This document shows, piece by piece, positions 1 to 8,565 of a stretch of DNA of 64,000 bases. Origin of the DNA: SCGC-AAA076-P13 sp964276235 (GTDB lineage: Bacteria; Pseudomonadota; Gammaproteobacteria; Magnimaribacterales; D2472); NCBI GenBank assembly GCA_964276235.1, contig CAXYEK010000001.1:806001-870000 (forward strand). The letters are read 5' to 3'. Below the pieces are notes generated by a model that saw only the letters and a program-made list of their open reading frames with translations, was not told where the DNA came from and made no database searches. The number at the start of each line of letters is the position of its first letter. Within the stretch, counting starts at the first letter, position 1. Both the position numbers and the translations under genes were made by a program.

Positions 1-8
1 AATAGAAA

Positions 9-749
9 ATGTATAAAAGTATTTATTTTTTATTAATAATTATTTTATTAAATGCTTGTGGATCGAATGATGATTCAAATTCATCAACGCTTAGCACGCT
101 AATAAAACCAAACTTTACATATAAACAAGATTTTTTTAATTGCAATCTTAATAATAATAATTCTTTAATCAATTTAGAGTCTTTTTTTTCAAAAGTCGTA
201 GAAGAATATAAAATCAATAAGTCACAAAAATTTAATCTTTCTATTTTATTTCCTAATGCGAGCGAGGAGGTGAGTAGCTTTATTATTTCTATTTCTTCAA
301 ACAGCAATCATCTTGAGGTATTAAAATTTATTGAAAAGCTTGAGGAATATAAATTCGATGATATCGCATCATGCACTTTTTCAATTTATCAAAGAAACGC
401 ATTAGATTTGATAAATATCAGTGATAATGTTGATAATGATTATACTTTCATTGAAATTTTGAGATGTGAATATAATAGTGATTCAAATTATGGAACTTTC
501 AAAATAGCTATTGATAGATTTGTAAATAAAATAGGTACTTTGAATATCCCATACTCACTTTCTTACGTAGAAGATAAAACAACTTCTAGGGGATTTATAT
601 GGATAAATTACTTTTATTCAGAAGATTATAAAGATTTTCTTTCGACCAACTGGATTAATGAAATTGATTCCTCTGAAATCAAGGAAGAGTTTGTAACCAA
701 TGCAGTTTGTAGTGATTCAAGGGGCTATCGGGCTTTCAAACTTTTATAG
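9..749 (+). CDS. Hypothetical lipoprotein with two weak internal repeats
   Basis: I do not recognise a named family. The 246-residue product starts with a hydrophobic signal ending in a lipobox (LLNAC, Cys about residue 17), so it is probably a lipidated envelope protein. The C-terminal half (CEYN..., then GFIWINYF, then an NW... segment) lines up by eye with the C-terminal half of the lipoprotein encoded convergently at 893-1636 (CEFNDG..., DFVWLDLW), suggesting a paralogous pair. A strong terminator follows at 761-790. The start is only 8 bases into the window, so the upstream context is not visible. Function unknown. Confidence 0.75.
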   Translation: MYKSIYFLLIIILLNACGSNDDSNSSTLSTLIKPNFTYKQDFFNCNLNNNNSLINLESFFSKVVEEYKINKSQKFNLSILFPNASEEVSSFIISISSNSNHLEVLKFIEKLEEYKFDDIASCTFSIYQRNALDLINISDNVDNDYTFIEILRCEYNSDSNYGTFKIAIDRFVNKIGTLNIPYSLSYVEDKTTSRGFIWINYFYSEDYKDFLSTNWINEIDSSEIKEEFVTNAVCSDSRGYRAFKLL

Positions 750-760
750 ATTATTAAACA

Positions 761-790
761 AAAAAAAGGGAGCTATTAGCTCCCTTTTTT
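761..790 (+). terminator. Rho-independent terminator
   Basis: A 7-bp stem (gggagct / agctccc, 768-774 with 778-784), three-base loop, is flanked by an A run (761-767) and a T run (785-790). It sits 12 bases after the lipoprotein stop codon and 18 bases before the tRNA gene. The A/T flanks would let it work on both strands. Confidence 0.85.
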
Positions 791-808
791 ATTATAATTC
801 TCAAATTA

Positions 809-883
809 GCGGGTATCGTATAATGGCTATTATAAGAGGTTTCCAACCTTTTGATGAGAGTTCGATCCTCTCTACCCGCTCCA
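809..883 (+). tRNA. tRNA-Gly (anticodon TCC)
   Basis: The 7-bp acceptor stem is gcgggta (809-815) with tacccgc (873-879), then discriminator T880 and an encoded CCA at 881-883. The D arm contains AATGGC. The anticodon stem is agagg/ccttt with one G-T wobble, and the loop TTTCCAA puts anticodon TCC at 842-844. The T arm is gagag-TTCGATC-ctctc. The acceptor arm closely resembles gammaproteobacterial tRNA-Gly(TCC). The 67-codon reading frame running through it is spurious. Confidence 0.93.
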
Positions 884-892
884 ATATCTTAT

Positions 893-1636
893 TTATCTTA
901 TAACAACTGCTGTATTACTAAACTCATCACAAGCAACCATCTCATCTGCTTTTAAAGGTAAATCTGTTGCTTCCCAAATAGAATTATCAGAAGCTTTATC
1001 CGCATCAGATCCCCATAAGTCTAACCAAACAAAATCTATTTCATTATCAAATTGTGGTTCTAAGAGAAGATACCAATGATTATCTGAGAATGTGTCAATT
1101 TTTGCTAAATCATCTCTATATTGAGCCAATGTACTTTCATCACTTCCATCATTAAATTCACAAAAATAAAACGTGTTAACAAAAGAGCCTGACGTATTTT
1201 CTTTTTTTGGAGATCTTCCTGGTTCCGTTTTGAACATAAAAGCATTTGTTGGATCGTATGACATTATTCCATCAATTGTTTTATCCCAGTCCGATGAATG
1301 ATTGTCTGACCAATCATTCCAGCATTCATCTCTAGCCTCTACTGATGGCCATAAAAGAACCCATATAAAATCATAATTTTCTCTTTTTTCTGTTGGAGTT
1401 AAAATATTTGCACCTTCCATATCACAAGGAGAGCTGTCAATAATGCTATTCCATTTATTGATAAGCATTGCTAAGTTTTCGGCATTAAAGTTTTCTTCAG
1501 CTGAGTGCCATACATACTCAATAAATGCTGGAGCAGGGCTATTTGTTGAAGATTCAGTATCATTATTTTGAACTGATGAATCAGAGCAAGAGATTATAAA
1601 TAATGAGGTTAAGAGGGTTGCTGATAATATTTTCAT
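893..1636 (-). CDS. Hypothetical lipoprotein, tandem-repeat type
   Basis: A 247-residue protein with an N-terminal signal and lipobox (LFIISC, Cys about residue 17), then a Ser/Asn/Asp-rich linker. Two similar halves are visible: EYVWHSAEENF...W...DFIWVLLW...W..W, and FYFCEFNDGSD...Y...DFVWLDLW...IW. The spacing suggests a duplicated alpha/beta unit, possibly a ferredoxin-like or dimeric alpha-beta-barrel fold; this is inference. The protein at 9-749 appears to be a diverged relative facing it across the tRNA gene. No Shine-Dalgarno is seen before the ATG at 1636. No function can be assigned. Confidence 0.75.
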   Translation of the reverse strand: MKILSATLLTSLFIISCSDSSVQNNDTESSTNSPAPAFIEYVWHSAEENFNAENLAMLINKWNSIIDSSPCDMEGANILTPTEKRENYDFIWVLLWPSVEARDECWNDWSDNHSSDWDKTIDGIMSYDPTNAFMFKTEPGRSPKKENTSGSFVNTFYFCEFNDGSDESTLAQYRDDLAKIDTFSDNHWYLLLEPQFDNEIDFVWLDLWGSDADKASDNSIWEATDLPLKADEMVACDEFSNTAVVIR

Positions 1637-1688
1637 ATAGATATTAGTAAATTAATTAATTTACATTTTATAACATATTTTTTTTATA

Positions 1689-1717
1689 AAAAAAAGCAGG
1701 CCTAAACCTGCTTTTTA
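1689..1717 (-). terminator. Rho-independent terminator
   Basis: The stem aaaaagcagg (1691-1700) pairs with cctgcttttt (1707-1716) around a 6-base loop; on the minus strand it ends in a T run. It lies about 50 bases past the end of the prepilin peptidase gene and upstream of the lipoprotein gene, insulating the two. Confidence 0.8.
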
Positions 1718-1766
1718 TTGACCCAGGGGATGCGAATTAAGAGGATATTCAATTCAAGGTCTATAC

Positions 1767-2576
1767 TTATATGACCAGTATATTTTCAAATAGTTCAAAA
1801 TATTTTAGAGATATAAATATAAATAAGCCAAGTATTAATCCGGAGCCTAAAGGTATCTCTCTTTTAAATTTGTTAGGTTGTGTTGAGATAATTAAAATAG
1901 CACTCAAAGAGCCTATAAATAAAACTGGTGCAAGGGCAAGTGGGCCTATAATAGTCCCAATACCACCAAATAATATAAAGTCACCTCCACCAATCCCATC
2001 TTTCTTATACATTGTTTTGTAAAAAAAATTTACAATCCATAAGGAAAGATAGCCTATACAAAAACCAATCAAAGAGTACATAAAAGAAGTTATTCCAAAA
2101 ATTTCACTAATATTTTTTGTATAGAGGTTGAAAACTGAATTAGCAAAAAACCCAACTACAGCAACAGAAAATTCAAGTAAAGAGGCAAATAAAATAATTT
2201 GTAATCTAAAATAAAAAGAATATAGAAGATAAAAAATAATAAATAGGTAATAAAGAAGAAAATTGATATATCAAAGTAATAAAAAAGAGTTAAGCCTATA
2301 GATAGATGAATAATTTCATTTAAAAAATATAATTTAGATATTGGTTTTTTGCATTTTTTACATTTACCTCTCTGCACTAGAAAACCAATAAGTGGTATAA
2401 GAAAAAACAATGAAATATCTTTCTTGCACTCAGGGCAATGCGATCTTGGAAAAAATAGATTTATTCCATTAATTTCTCATTTCCATCATTGGAAGTCTGT
2501 ATATCAGAACTGATGAAAGGCTTCCTATCGAAAGAAAAATTAGAGACAGTAGGAGTAAAAGAATGCCTTCAATCAT
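1767..2576 (-). pseudogene. pilD: Prepilin peptidase (PilD/GspO), broken by two frameshifts
   Basis: Three pieces in two frames together cover a type IV prepilin peptidase/N-methyltransferase. Piece A starts at ATG 2576 and reads MIEGILLLLL then GSLSSVLIYRLPMME (the family GSFLNVVIYRLP motif), stopping at TAA 2469-2471. Piece B, shifted +1, carries the zinc-type cysteines (HCPECKK and CKKCKKPIS) and the first aspartate region (FILDYKL), stopping near 2155. Piece C, back in frame A, carries the catalytic GIGGGDF motif and the remaining membrane segments to 1767. Both catalytic-aspartate regions and all four cysteines survive, so decay is recent or the indels are sequence errors. The enzyme would process the pseudopilins GspGHIJK encoded at 15.5-18.3 kb. 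Family identity is secure; whether it functions is not. Confidence 0.85.
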
Positions 2577-2584
2577 CAATAAAT

Positions 2585-2674
2585 CTATTTCTTTCTAGTT
2601 ATCCAAAAACATATGAAAAGTAGAAGTAGGGCAGGAATAGCATAAGCGCCTATCACCATAAGTTTGTCCATCAT
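2585..2674 (-). CDS. Micro-protein, single membrane segment (29 aa)
   Basis: The reading frame starts with tandem ATG codons (2674 and 2671), preceded at good distance by AGGAG. It begins MMDKLMVIGAY, continues with a hydrophobic stretch (about residues 7-25) and ends ITRKK. The start overlaps the stop codon of the gamma-glutamyltransferase gene by 4 bases (ATGA), implying translational coupling, and its stop lies 8 bases before the prepilin peptidase start. A positive-inside tail after one helix suggests an inner-membrane micro-protein. No family recognised. Confidence 0.55.
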   Translation of the reverse strand: MMDKLMVIGAYAIPALLLLFICFWITRKK

Positions 2675-4420
2675 TTTATTTCTCCTGAAGCATAAGCATC
2701 TGGTCTTCTATAATCACCATAGCCATAGTAAGTTTTATTTTCATACATTATTAATTGAAGACATGTAGCAGGATCTATAATTAAAATGTCATATCCTAAT
2801 TCTAATAATTCATTTTTTATTTTATCATCTATAGATGATTCTACTTGAAGTATGTCTGGTAGCCATTGATGATGAATTCTTTTTGAACGATTGGCTTGAT
2901 CTAAGTCCATTTTAAAATCAACTATATTAAGAATTGATTGAAGAACTGCTGAAATAATCCTTGACCCACCAGGACTACCAGTTGTAAAAAATAGTTCATT
3001 ATCTCTCATTACAATTGTAGGAGTCATTGAGCTTAACGGTCTTTTGCCAGGAATTATTTCATTTGCTTCAGCGCCAAGAAGACCAAATTGATTAGGAATG
3101 CCCGGAGCAGCTGCAAAGTCATCCATCTCATTATTCATTAACACTCCAGTTCCTTCAATGACCACTCCCTGAACCAAATGTAGAATTGAGTGTATAAGTT
3201 GATGAAACAACGTTTCCTTTCTTATCAACAACAGAGAAATGAGTTGTTTCAAGACTTTCTTCAATAAGATTATTCCCAGGGAGTATTTTTGAAGATGGTG
3301 CTACAGAACCTAATGTGATGCGAGAATTAATTTCATTTGCATATTTTTTATCTGTAATTTTTGAAACAGGGACATCAAAAAAATCAGGATCGCCTAGATA
3401 TTTTGACCTATCAGCATAAGCATACTTCATTACCTCGGTAAGCAAATTAATATATGCTGATGAATTATGTTCAAATTGCCCAATATTATAATTCTCAAGA
3501 ATATTGAGCATTTGTATAATATGAACCCCGCCTGAGGAAGGGGGACCCATGGTGATAATTTGAGTATCACGATAATTAGATTTTATTGGTTCTCTCCATA
3601 CTGCCTCGTAATTTAAAAGATCTTCTTTACTAATAAGACCTTGATTTTTAATCATATGATTATGTATTTGATCTGCAACATAGCCTTTATAAAAACCATC
3701 TCTTCCATTTTTAGCAATTAACTTTAATGTCTTTGCTAAATCTTTTTGAACTAATAGTTTTCCATTAAAATCAGGGTAAGCTGCTTGAAATATATTTTTA
3801 GAAGATTCGAATATAGAGAGTTTATCTTTATATTTGAGGAGCATGTCTTCTAAATAGGGAGTTATTTCAAAACCATTTTCAGCATAATAAATAGCATCTT
3901 CTATCAAGTCTTCCCATGGCAAAGACCCGAATTTCATATGAACTTCCCATAACCCAGCTACAGTTCCAGGAACTCCGCTTGAAAGATAACCAAAAGTTGA
4001 AAGTTGAGAATTGTTAAGCGTACCATCTTCATTTAAATACATATTTTTGGAAGCTGCTAATGGAGCTTTTTCACGATAGTCTATTGAATATTGTTTTTTG
4101 GTTTCAGCATCGTGAATAACCATAAAGCCTCCACCACCAATGTTTCCAGCTCTTGGAAGAACAACTGCTAATGTAAAACCAATTGCGATAGCTGCATCGT
4201 ATGAATTACCACCTTTATTAAGTATTTTCTCTCCAACCCTTGTTGCTAAAAAGTGTTGCGTAGTCACCATTCCATTTAAACTTTCAGCTGTTTCTTTTTG
4301 AGCAGCAATATATTTATTTGGATCTACTGTTCCAATTGATTGAAATGATTGACCATAAAGATCATATGAATATAAGTTTGTTAGTAAGACTAACAAGACT
4401 AGTTTAATATTTTTATTCAT
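2671..4420 (-). pseudogene. ggt: Gamma-glutamyltransferase, single frameshift
   Basis: Gamma-glutamyltranspeptidase (glutathione hydrolase), a periplasmic Ntn hydrolase made as a precursor that cleaves itself. From ATG 4420 there is a signal sequence, then the large-subunit motifs (GGNSYDAAIA, GNIGGGGFM, MGPPSSGGVH) and the autocleavage/nucleophile site ETTHFSVVDK, with the predicted nucleophile Thr392. The frame then breaks at FGSG about 3165: one extra base sends it into a stop at 3155, while the shifted frame continues exactly with the family's small-subunit sequence (GVVIEGTGV, NNEMDDF, GSPGGSRI). Joined, it would be near the usual 580 residues. The start overlaps the upstream acyl-CoA synthetase stop by 8 bases. 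Either a recent pseudogene or an indel error; Thr392 is upstream of the break, but the essential GSPGGS loop is downstream. Confidence 0.88.
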
Positions 4421-6062
4421 TTGTAATTCCATTCGCAACTTTACTTGCCCATTTATAATCAGCTTTACCATTTGGTGCTCTTTTAACTGATTTAACAAAT
4501 TTTATATCTTTTGGAAGTTTATAGCCTGATAAATGTTTTCTTGTCTCTTGAATCAATACCTCAGTTTCAATTTTTTTATTTGGTTCCAGAGAAACAACTG
4601 CAGTTACTTTTTGACCGAATCTATCATCTTGTATACCAACTACCAAACAGTCATAAACATTTTCATTTAACTTAATAGCTTCTTCAACTTCTTCTGGATA
4701 TATTTTTTCTCCAGCTGAATTAATACAATTACTTCCCCTGCCAAGCAAGGTAATAGTTCCGTCGAGATCTACCAATGCATAATCCCCTGGAAAGCTATAT
4801 CTAATTCCATCAAATTCTCTAAACGTAGCAGCTGACTTTTCAGGATCTTTATAGTAACCAATCGGAACCATTCCACTCGTACCAATCATTCCTCTTTGCC
4901 CAGAACCAGGTTCAACTAATTTTCCATTATCACCAAGAACAATAACATTACTATTCATTTTAAATTTAGCAGTTGTGGATGGATTTGTTCGATCAGAAAT
5001 AGATGATCCCATTCCGCCCTCACTAGAACCCATTGAATCAAAAAGCTTCATATCATGATGGCTCAATAAACCTTTTTTCACTTCAGCACTCCAGATTACT
5101 CCGCTGGATATTACAATTTTGAGACTAGATATGTCATATAAGTTTCCTTCATTTCTAGCTTTATTTAATTCATCTAAAATTGGTTTTGCAAAGGCATCAC
5201 CAACTATAACCATGCTTGTAGCTTTTGTTGATTTGACTTGTTTAAGAAGTAACTCTGGATCGAGGCCAAGTTTAGGCAAAGTAATAATACAACCTCCAAG
5301 AACATGTGTTGTAAATCCGCCTAGGAACATTCCAGTTCCATGCATCAAGGGACATGCAATTAAGCATTTAATCATACTATTGTTTTTATTCATGTCTTGA
5401 ATCATTGATGAGAGCTGTATAATATTTTCTTTTTTTCTTACATCTGGAACTGTATATCCTTGTAATTTAAGAACTCCAAACATTGATATTGCAAAATCTT
5501 CATGAGTGTACATAACACCTTTTGGCATCCCAGTAGTTCCACCTGTATAAATCATGTAAATGTTATCTTCTTTTCTTTTGATTCTTGGCATGGGTTTGTA
5601 AGTACTTATTACACTGGAGTAATTAAATGCAAAACTTGCTAGACCTGATGAATCCTCTCCAACTTGTATCCATGTTTTAATTTTAGGTAAATCTTTTGCA
5701 ATTTCATTTACCTGATCGGCATAACAACTTTGAAAAAAAACTGCTTCACAATCTGAGTTATCCAGTAAGTATTTAAGTTCCCCAGCCTGATATCTATAAT
5801 TAACATTTACAGGAACGCCCATAACTTTAAATATACCAAACTGAGCTTCTAAATATTCATTACAATTATGAAGATACAAACCTACTTTAACGTTTTCTTT
5901 GATGCCTCTTTCATCTAAAAATGCAGCTAATTTTGAAGCTTCGATTTCGTATTCACGCCAAGTTTTTTCTTTGTTACCTGATATTACTGCAATATTATTA
6001 GGCACAGCATCGGAAACATTTTCCCAAATTGTTGCAAAATGAAGTTCATGAGAATTCGCCAT
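4413..6062 (-). CDS. Acyl-CoA synthetase (AMP-binding, FadD-like)
   Basis: A 549-residue member of the ANL adenylate-forming superfamily, which activates a carboxylic acid with ATP and joins it to CoA. The phosphate-binding signature YTGGTTGMPKG lies at about 172-182. Later motifs are MGSSEGG (A5-like), the hinge-region LLGRGSNCINSAGEK, YPEEVEE, and the C-terminal catalytic lysine region RAPNGKADYKWA. Layout resembles actinobacterial/proteobacterial FadD-type ligases of the steroid or branched-acid group, but the substrate cannot be read from sequence. It leads an operon with ggt (8-base overlap) and is divergent from the second ligase at 6152, with 89 bases between. Confidence 0.85.
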   Translation of the reverse strand: MANSHELHFATIWENVSDAVPNNIAVISGNKEKTWREYEIEASKLAAFLDERGIKENVKVGLYLHNCNEYLEAQFGIFKVMGVPVNVNYRYQAGELKYLLDNSDCEAVFFQSCYADQVNEIAKDLPKIKTWIQVGEDSSGLASFAFNYSSVISTYKPMPRIKRKEDNIYMIYTGGTTGMPKGVMYTHEDFAISMFGVLKLQGYTVPDVRKKENIIQLSSMIQDMNKNNSMIKCLIACPLMHGTGMFLGGFTTHVLGGCIITLPKLGLDPELLLKQVKSTKATSMVIVGDAFAKPILDELNKARNEGNLYDISSLKIVISSGVIWSAEVKKGLLSHHDMKLFDSMGSSEGGMGSSISDRTNPSTTAKFKMNSNVIVLGDNGKLVEPGSGQRGMIGTSGMVPIGYYKDPEKSAATFREFDGIRYSFPGDYALVDLDGTITLLGRGSNCINSAGEKIYPEEVEEAIKLNENVYDCLVVGIQDDRFGQKVTAVVSLEPNKKIETEVLIQETRKHLSGYKLPKDIKFVKSVKRAPNGKADYKWASKVANGITNE

Positions 6063-6098
6063 TTTTATTAATCAAATTATTTTTAAAGATTGATTCGC

Positions 6099-6104
6099 TA
6101 TAAT
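6099..6104 (+). promoter_or_regulatory. Candidate sigma-70 -10 box for acyl-CoA ligase
   Basis: A perfect TATAAT lies 47 bases before the ATG at 6152 in the short divergent gap. No good -35 hexamer is seen at 16-18 bases upstream, so this rests on the -10 alone in AT-rich DNA. Confidence 0.35.
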
Positions 6105-6151
6105 AACTCGAGTGATAGTAAAATAACTACCACAAAATCATTAGACATATT

Positions 6152-7828
6152 ATGCAAGATATTTTTGAAGAAATTTTAGAAACTCAAACAGCTCCAGGAC
6201 AATTATTTGAAACAAAAGACGTCGTAAATGAAGCTGGTATAACTTTTAAGGAATATGTTCATTTTCCAGATAGCTTAAGAGGTTTTTTAGACTTTGGATT
6301 ACTTCATGGAGAAAAAGATTGGTTAGTATTTGAAAATGAAAGATATTCATATAAAGAAGTTTTTGAAAAGAGTGCTCAGGTAGGAAACGCCTTAATAGAT
6401 GCTGGAATTGAAAAAGGCGATAGGGTAGCAATATGTATGCAAAATAATCCAGAATATGTTTTTGCATATTTAGGAATTATTGGAATAGGTGCAGTTTGTG
6501 TTCCCTTGAACTCGTGGTGGGTCCCATCAGAAGTTATATATGGTTTAGAACATTCAGATGCAAAATTCCTCTTTGCAGACTCAAAAAGGCTTAAAGGACT
6601 TGAATCTTTGCCAAAAATTCAGAAGGTTGTTACTTCTTATACTCCTGAGGATTCATTTGAATGCTTTAAAGATTTTATAGATGGAAAAGATAAGGCATTT
6701 CCAGATATTGAAATAGGTAGAAATGATAATGCTACTATTTATTACACATCCGGTTCTACCGGAAGACCAAAAGGCGTTCTTTCTTCACAAAAAGGCGTAA
6801 TTGCTACTATGTTTAGTTGGGCTTGTTATTCATCTGTTCTTGGAGAGGTGGCATCACGATCTGATCCTGACGCTACACCTTTAGTGAGTCCTGATTTAGC
6901 TATCCTTCATTGCGTTCCTTTATTTCACGTAACAGGAAGTCATGCTGGATTGTTGATGTCTATTTTAGCTGGTAGAAAAATCGTAATGATGAAAAAATGG
7001 GATGCAGGTGAAGCATTGAAGCTCATACAAGACGAACAAATATCTGACATTACAGGAGTTCCTACGCAAACCTGGGAATTGTTAAATCATCCTGCTAGAA
7101 ATGATTACGATTTATCTTCTTTAAAAACTCTTGGGGGTGGCGGCGGACCAAGACCTTCAGAGCACGTAAAGCTACTTAATGAAGAATTTGAAGGACAGCC
7201 TGGTATTGGGTATGGTCTTTCAGAAACGAATGCTCTAGCAACTTTATGTAATGGTGATGAATATGTTAATCATCCAGCAACAGCAGGGAGAGTCGTTCCA
7301 CCATTAACAGAAATAAGGATAATAGATGATAACTGGAATGATGTGAAAGATGGAGAGCTTGGAGAAATAGCAATTAAATCATTAGGAAATATGGTTTGTT
7401 ACTGGAAAAATCCGGATGCTACTGCTGAATGCACTAATTCAGAAGGATGGTTTAAGAGTGGTGACTTAGGTAAATTCGAAGGCCCATACTTATATATAGT
7501 TGATAGAGTAAAAGACATGGTAATTAGAGGGGGAGAGAATATTGCATGTCCAGAAGTTGAAGCAGCAATATACGAGCACTCTCAAGTATTAGAAGCATGT
7601 GTTTTTGGTATTCCAGACGAGAGATTGGGAGAAGTTTTATGCGCAGCTATTTATTTAAGACAGGGTATTGAAATGACAGCAGAAGAAATCCAAGCCTTCT
7701 TATCGTCAAGATTAGCGGCATTTAAGATCCCTCTTGTCATAGAGTTCAGTAAAATTAATTTACCTTTGTTAGCATCTGGCAAATTCGATAAACCTCAATT
7801 AAGAAAACTATTTGAACAAGCTAGGTAA
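6152..7828 (+). CDS. Acyl-CoA ligase (AMP-binding, class I)
   Basis: A 558-residue ANL-superfamily ligase. Signature YYTSGSTGRPKG is at about 197-208, the adenine-binding GYGLSETNA follows, then SGDLGKF, the hinge DRVKDMVIRGGENIACPEVE, and the C-terminal GKFDKPQLR with the predicted acylation lysine. Family knowledge gives ATP-dependent CoA thioesterification of a fatty or aromatic acid; the acid is unknown. It is divergent from another ligase and 40 bases upstream of phoB, on the same strand. Together with the SDR and acrylyl-CoA-reductase-like genes further on, it points to active acyl-CoA metabolism. Confidence 0.85.
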   Translation: MQDIFEEILETQTAPGQLFETKDVVNEAGITFKEYVHFPDSLRGFLDFGLLHGEKDWLVFENERYSYKEVFEKSAQVGNALIDAGIEKGDRVAICMQNNPEYVFAYLGIIGIGAVCVPLNSWWVPSEVIYGLEHSDAKFLFADSKRLKGLESLPKIQKVVTSYTPEDSFECFKDFIDGKDKAFPDIEIGRNDNATIYYTSGSTGRPKGVLSSQKGVIATMFSWACYSSVLGEVASRSDPDATPLVSPDLAILHCVPLFHVTGSHAGLLMSILAGRKIVMMKKWDAGEALKLIQDEQISDITGVPTQTWELLNHPARNDYDLSSLKTLGGGGGPRPSEHVKLLNEEFEGQPGIGYGLSETNALATLCNGDEYVNHPATAGRVVPPLTEIRIIDDNWNDVKDGELGEIAIKSLGNMVCYWKNPDATAECTNSEGWFKSGDLGKFEGPYLYIVDRVKDMVIRGGENIACPEVEAAIYEHSQVLEACVFGIPDERLGEVLCAAIYLRQGIEMTAEEIQAFLSSRLAAFKIPLVIEFSKINLPLLASGKFDKPQLRKLFEQAR

Positions 7829-7868
7829 AATATAGTATAAATGTTTGGACTAATTAAAATTAATTATC

Positions 7869-8561
7869 ATGCCAAGTAAAATTCTTGTAATCGAAGACGA
7901 ACCAGATATTCGTAAAACACTTGAATATAATCTTTCGAGAGAGGGTTATGAAGTTGCTGTTTGCGGAACATTACAAGAAGCTAAAAAATTATTAGAACCT
8001 TCTTTATCCTTATTAGTTTTAGATCTAATGCTTCCAGATGGATCAGGACTAGATTTATGCAGAGAAATAAAGAAAAACTCTCTACTTAGTAGTATCCCTA
8101 TAATAATTCTAACTGCTAAAGATGATGAGGTTGATAGAGTTGTTGGATTTGAATTGGGAGCTGATGATTATGTAACTAAACCTTTCAGTGTAAGAGAGCT
8201 TATTTTAAGGGTCAAAGCAGTTTTAAAACGAGGCGAGGTCAACAAACCAGAATTAGTTGAAGTTGAAAGACAATTTGGAGATTTATCCATTGATGTTGAT
8301 TCACATGAAGTCCATGTTAATAGTGAGCTTGTTGTATTAACGGCACTCGAATTTAAACTACTTAAACAACTTGTTGATAGAAGAGGAAGAGTGCAATCAA
8401 GAGATCAGCTTCTTTCGGATGTGTGGGGTTACAGTTCAGAAGTTACTACAAGAACAGTCGACACTCATATTAAAAGACTCAGAGAAAAGCTTGGGCCGAT
8501 GGGCAAATACGTCCAGACCATAAGAGGTATAGGCTATAAATTTTCAAGAACACCGGAATAG
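7869..8561 (+). CDS. phoB: Phosphate regulon response regulator PhoB
   Basis: OmpR/PhoB-family regulator of 230 residues. The receiver domain (about 1-120) has the acidic pair E9/D10, phospho-acceptor Asp52 in VLDLMLP, and the TKPF switch lysine near residue 104. A winged-helix DNA-binding domain (about 130-227) ends with RTVDTHIKRLREKLG and TIRGIGYKF. The sensor kinase gene begins 4 bases after its stop, so the two form one operon. Identity as PhoB rather than another OmpR-type regulator rests on the receiver sequence, the PhoR-like partner and the phosphate genes nearby. Confidence 0.88.
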   Translation: MPSKILVIEDEPDIRKTLEYNLSREGYEVAVCGTLQEAKKLLEPSLSLLVLDLMLPDGSGLDLCREIKKNSLLSSIPIIILTAKDDEVDRVVGFELGADDYVTKPFSVRELILRVKAVLKRGEVNKPELVEVERQFGDLSIDVDSHEVHVNSELVVLTALEFKLLKQLVDRRGRVQSRDQLLSDVWGYSSEVTTRTVDTHIKRLREKLGPMGKYVQTIRGIGYKFSRTPE

Positions 8562-8565
8562 ATAA

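Noticed and set aside
700..903. 67-codon reading frame over the tRNA region
   Set aside because: It runs through a terminator and a complete tRNA-Gly; no ribosome site and no protein-like pattern.
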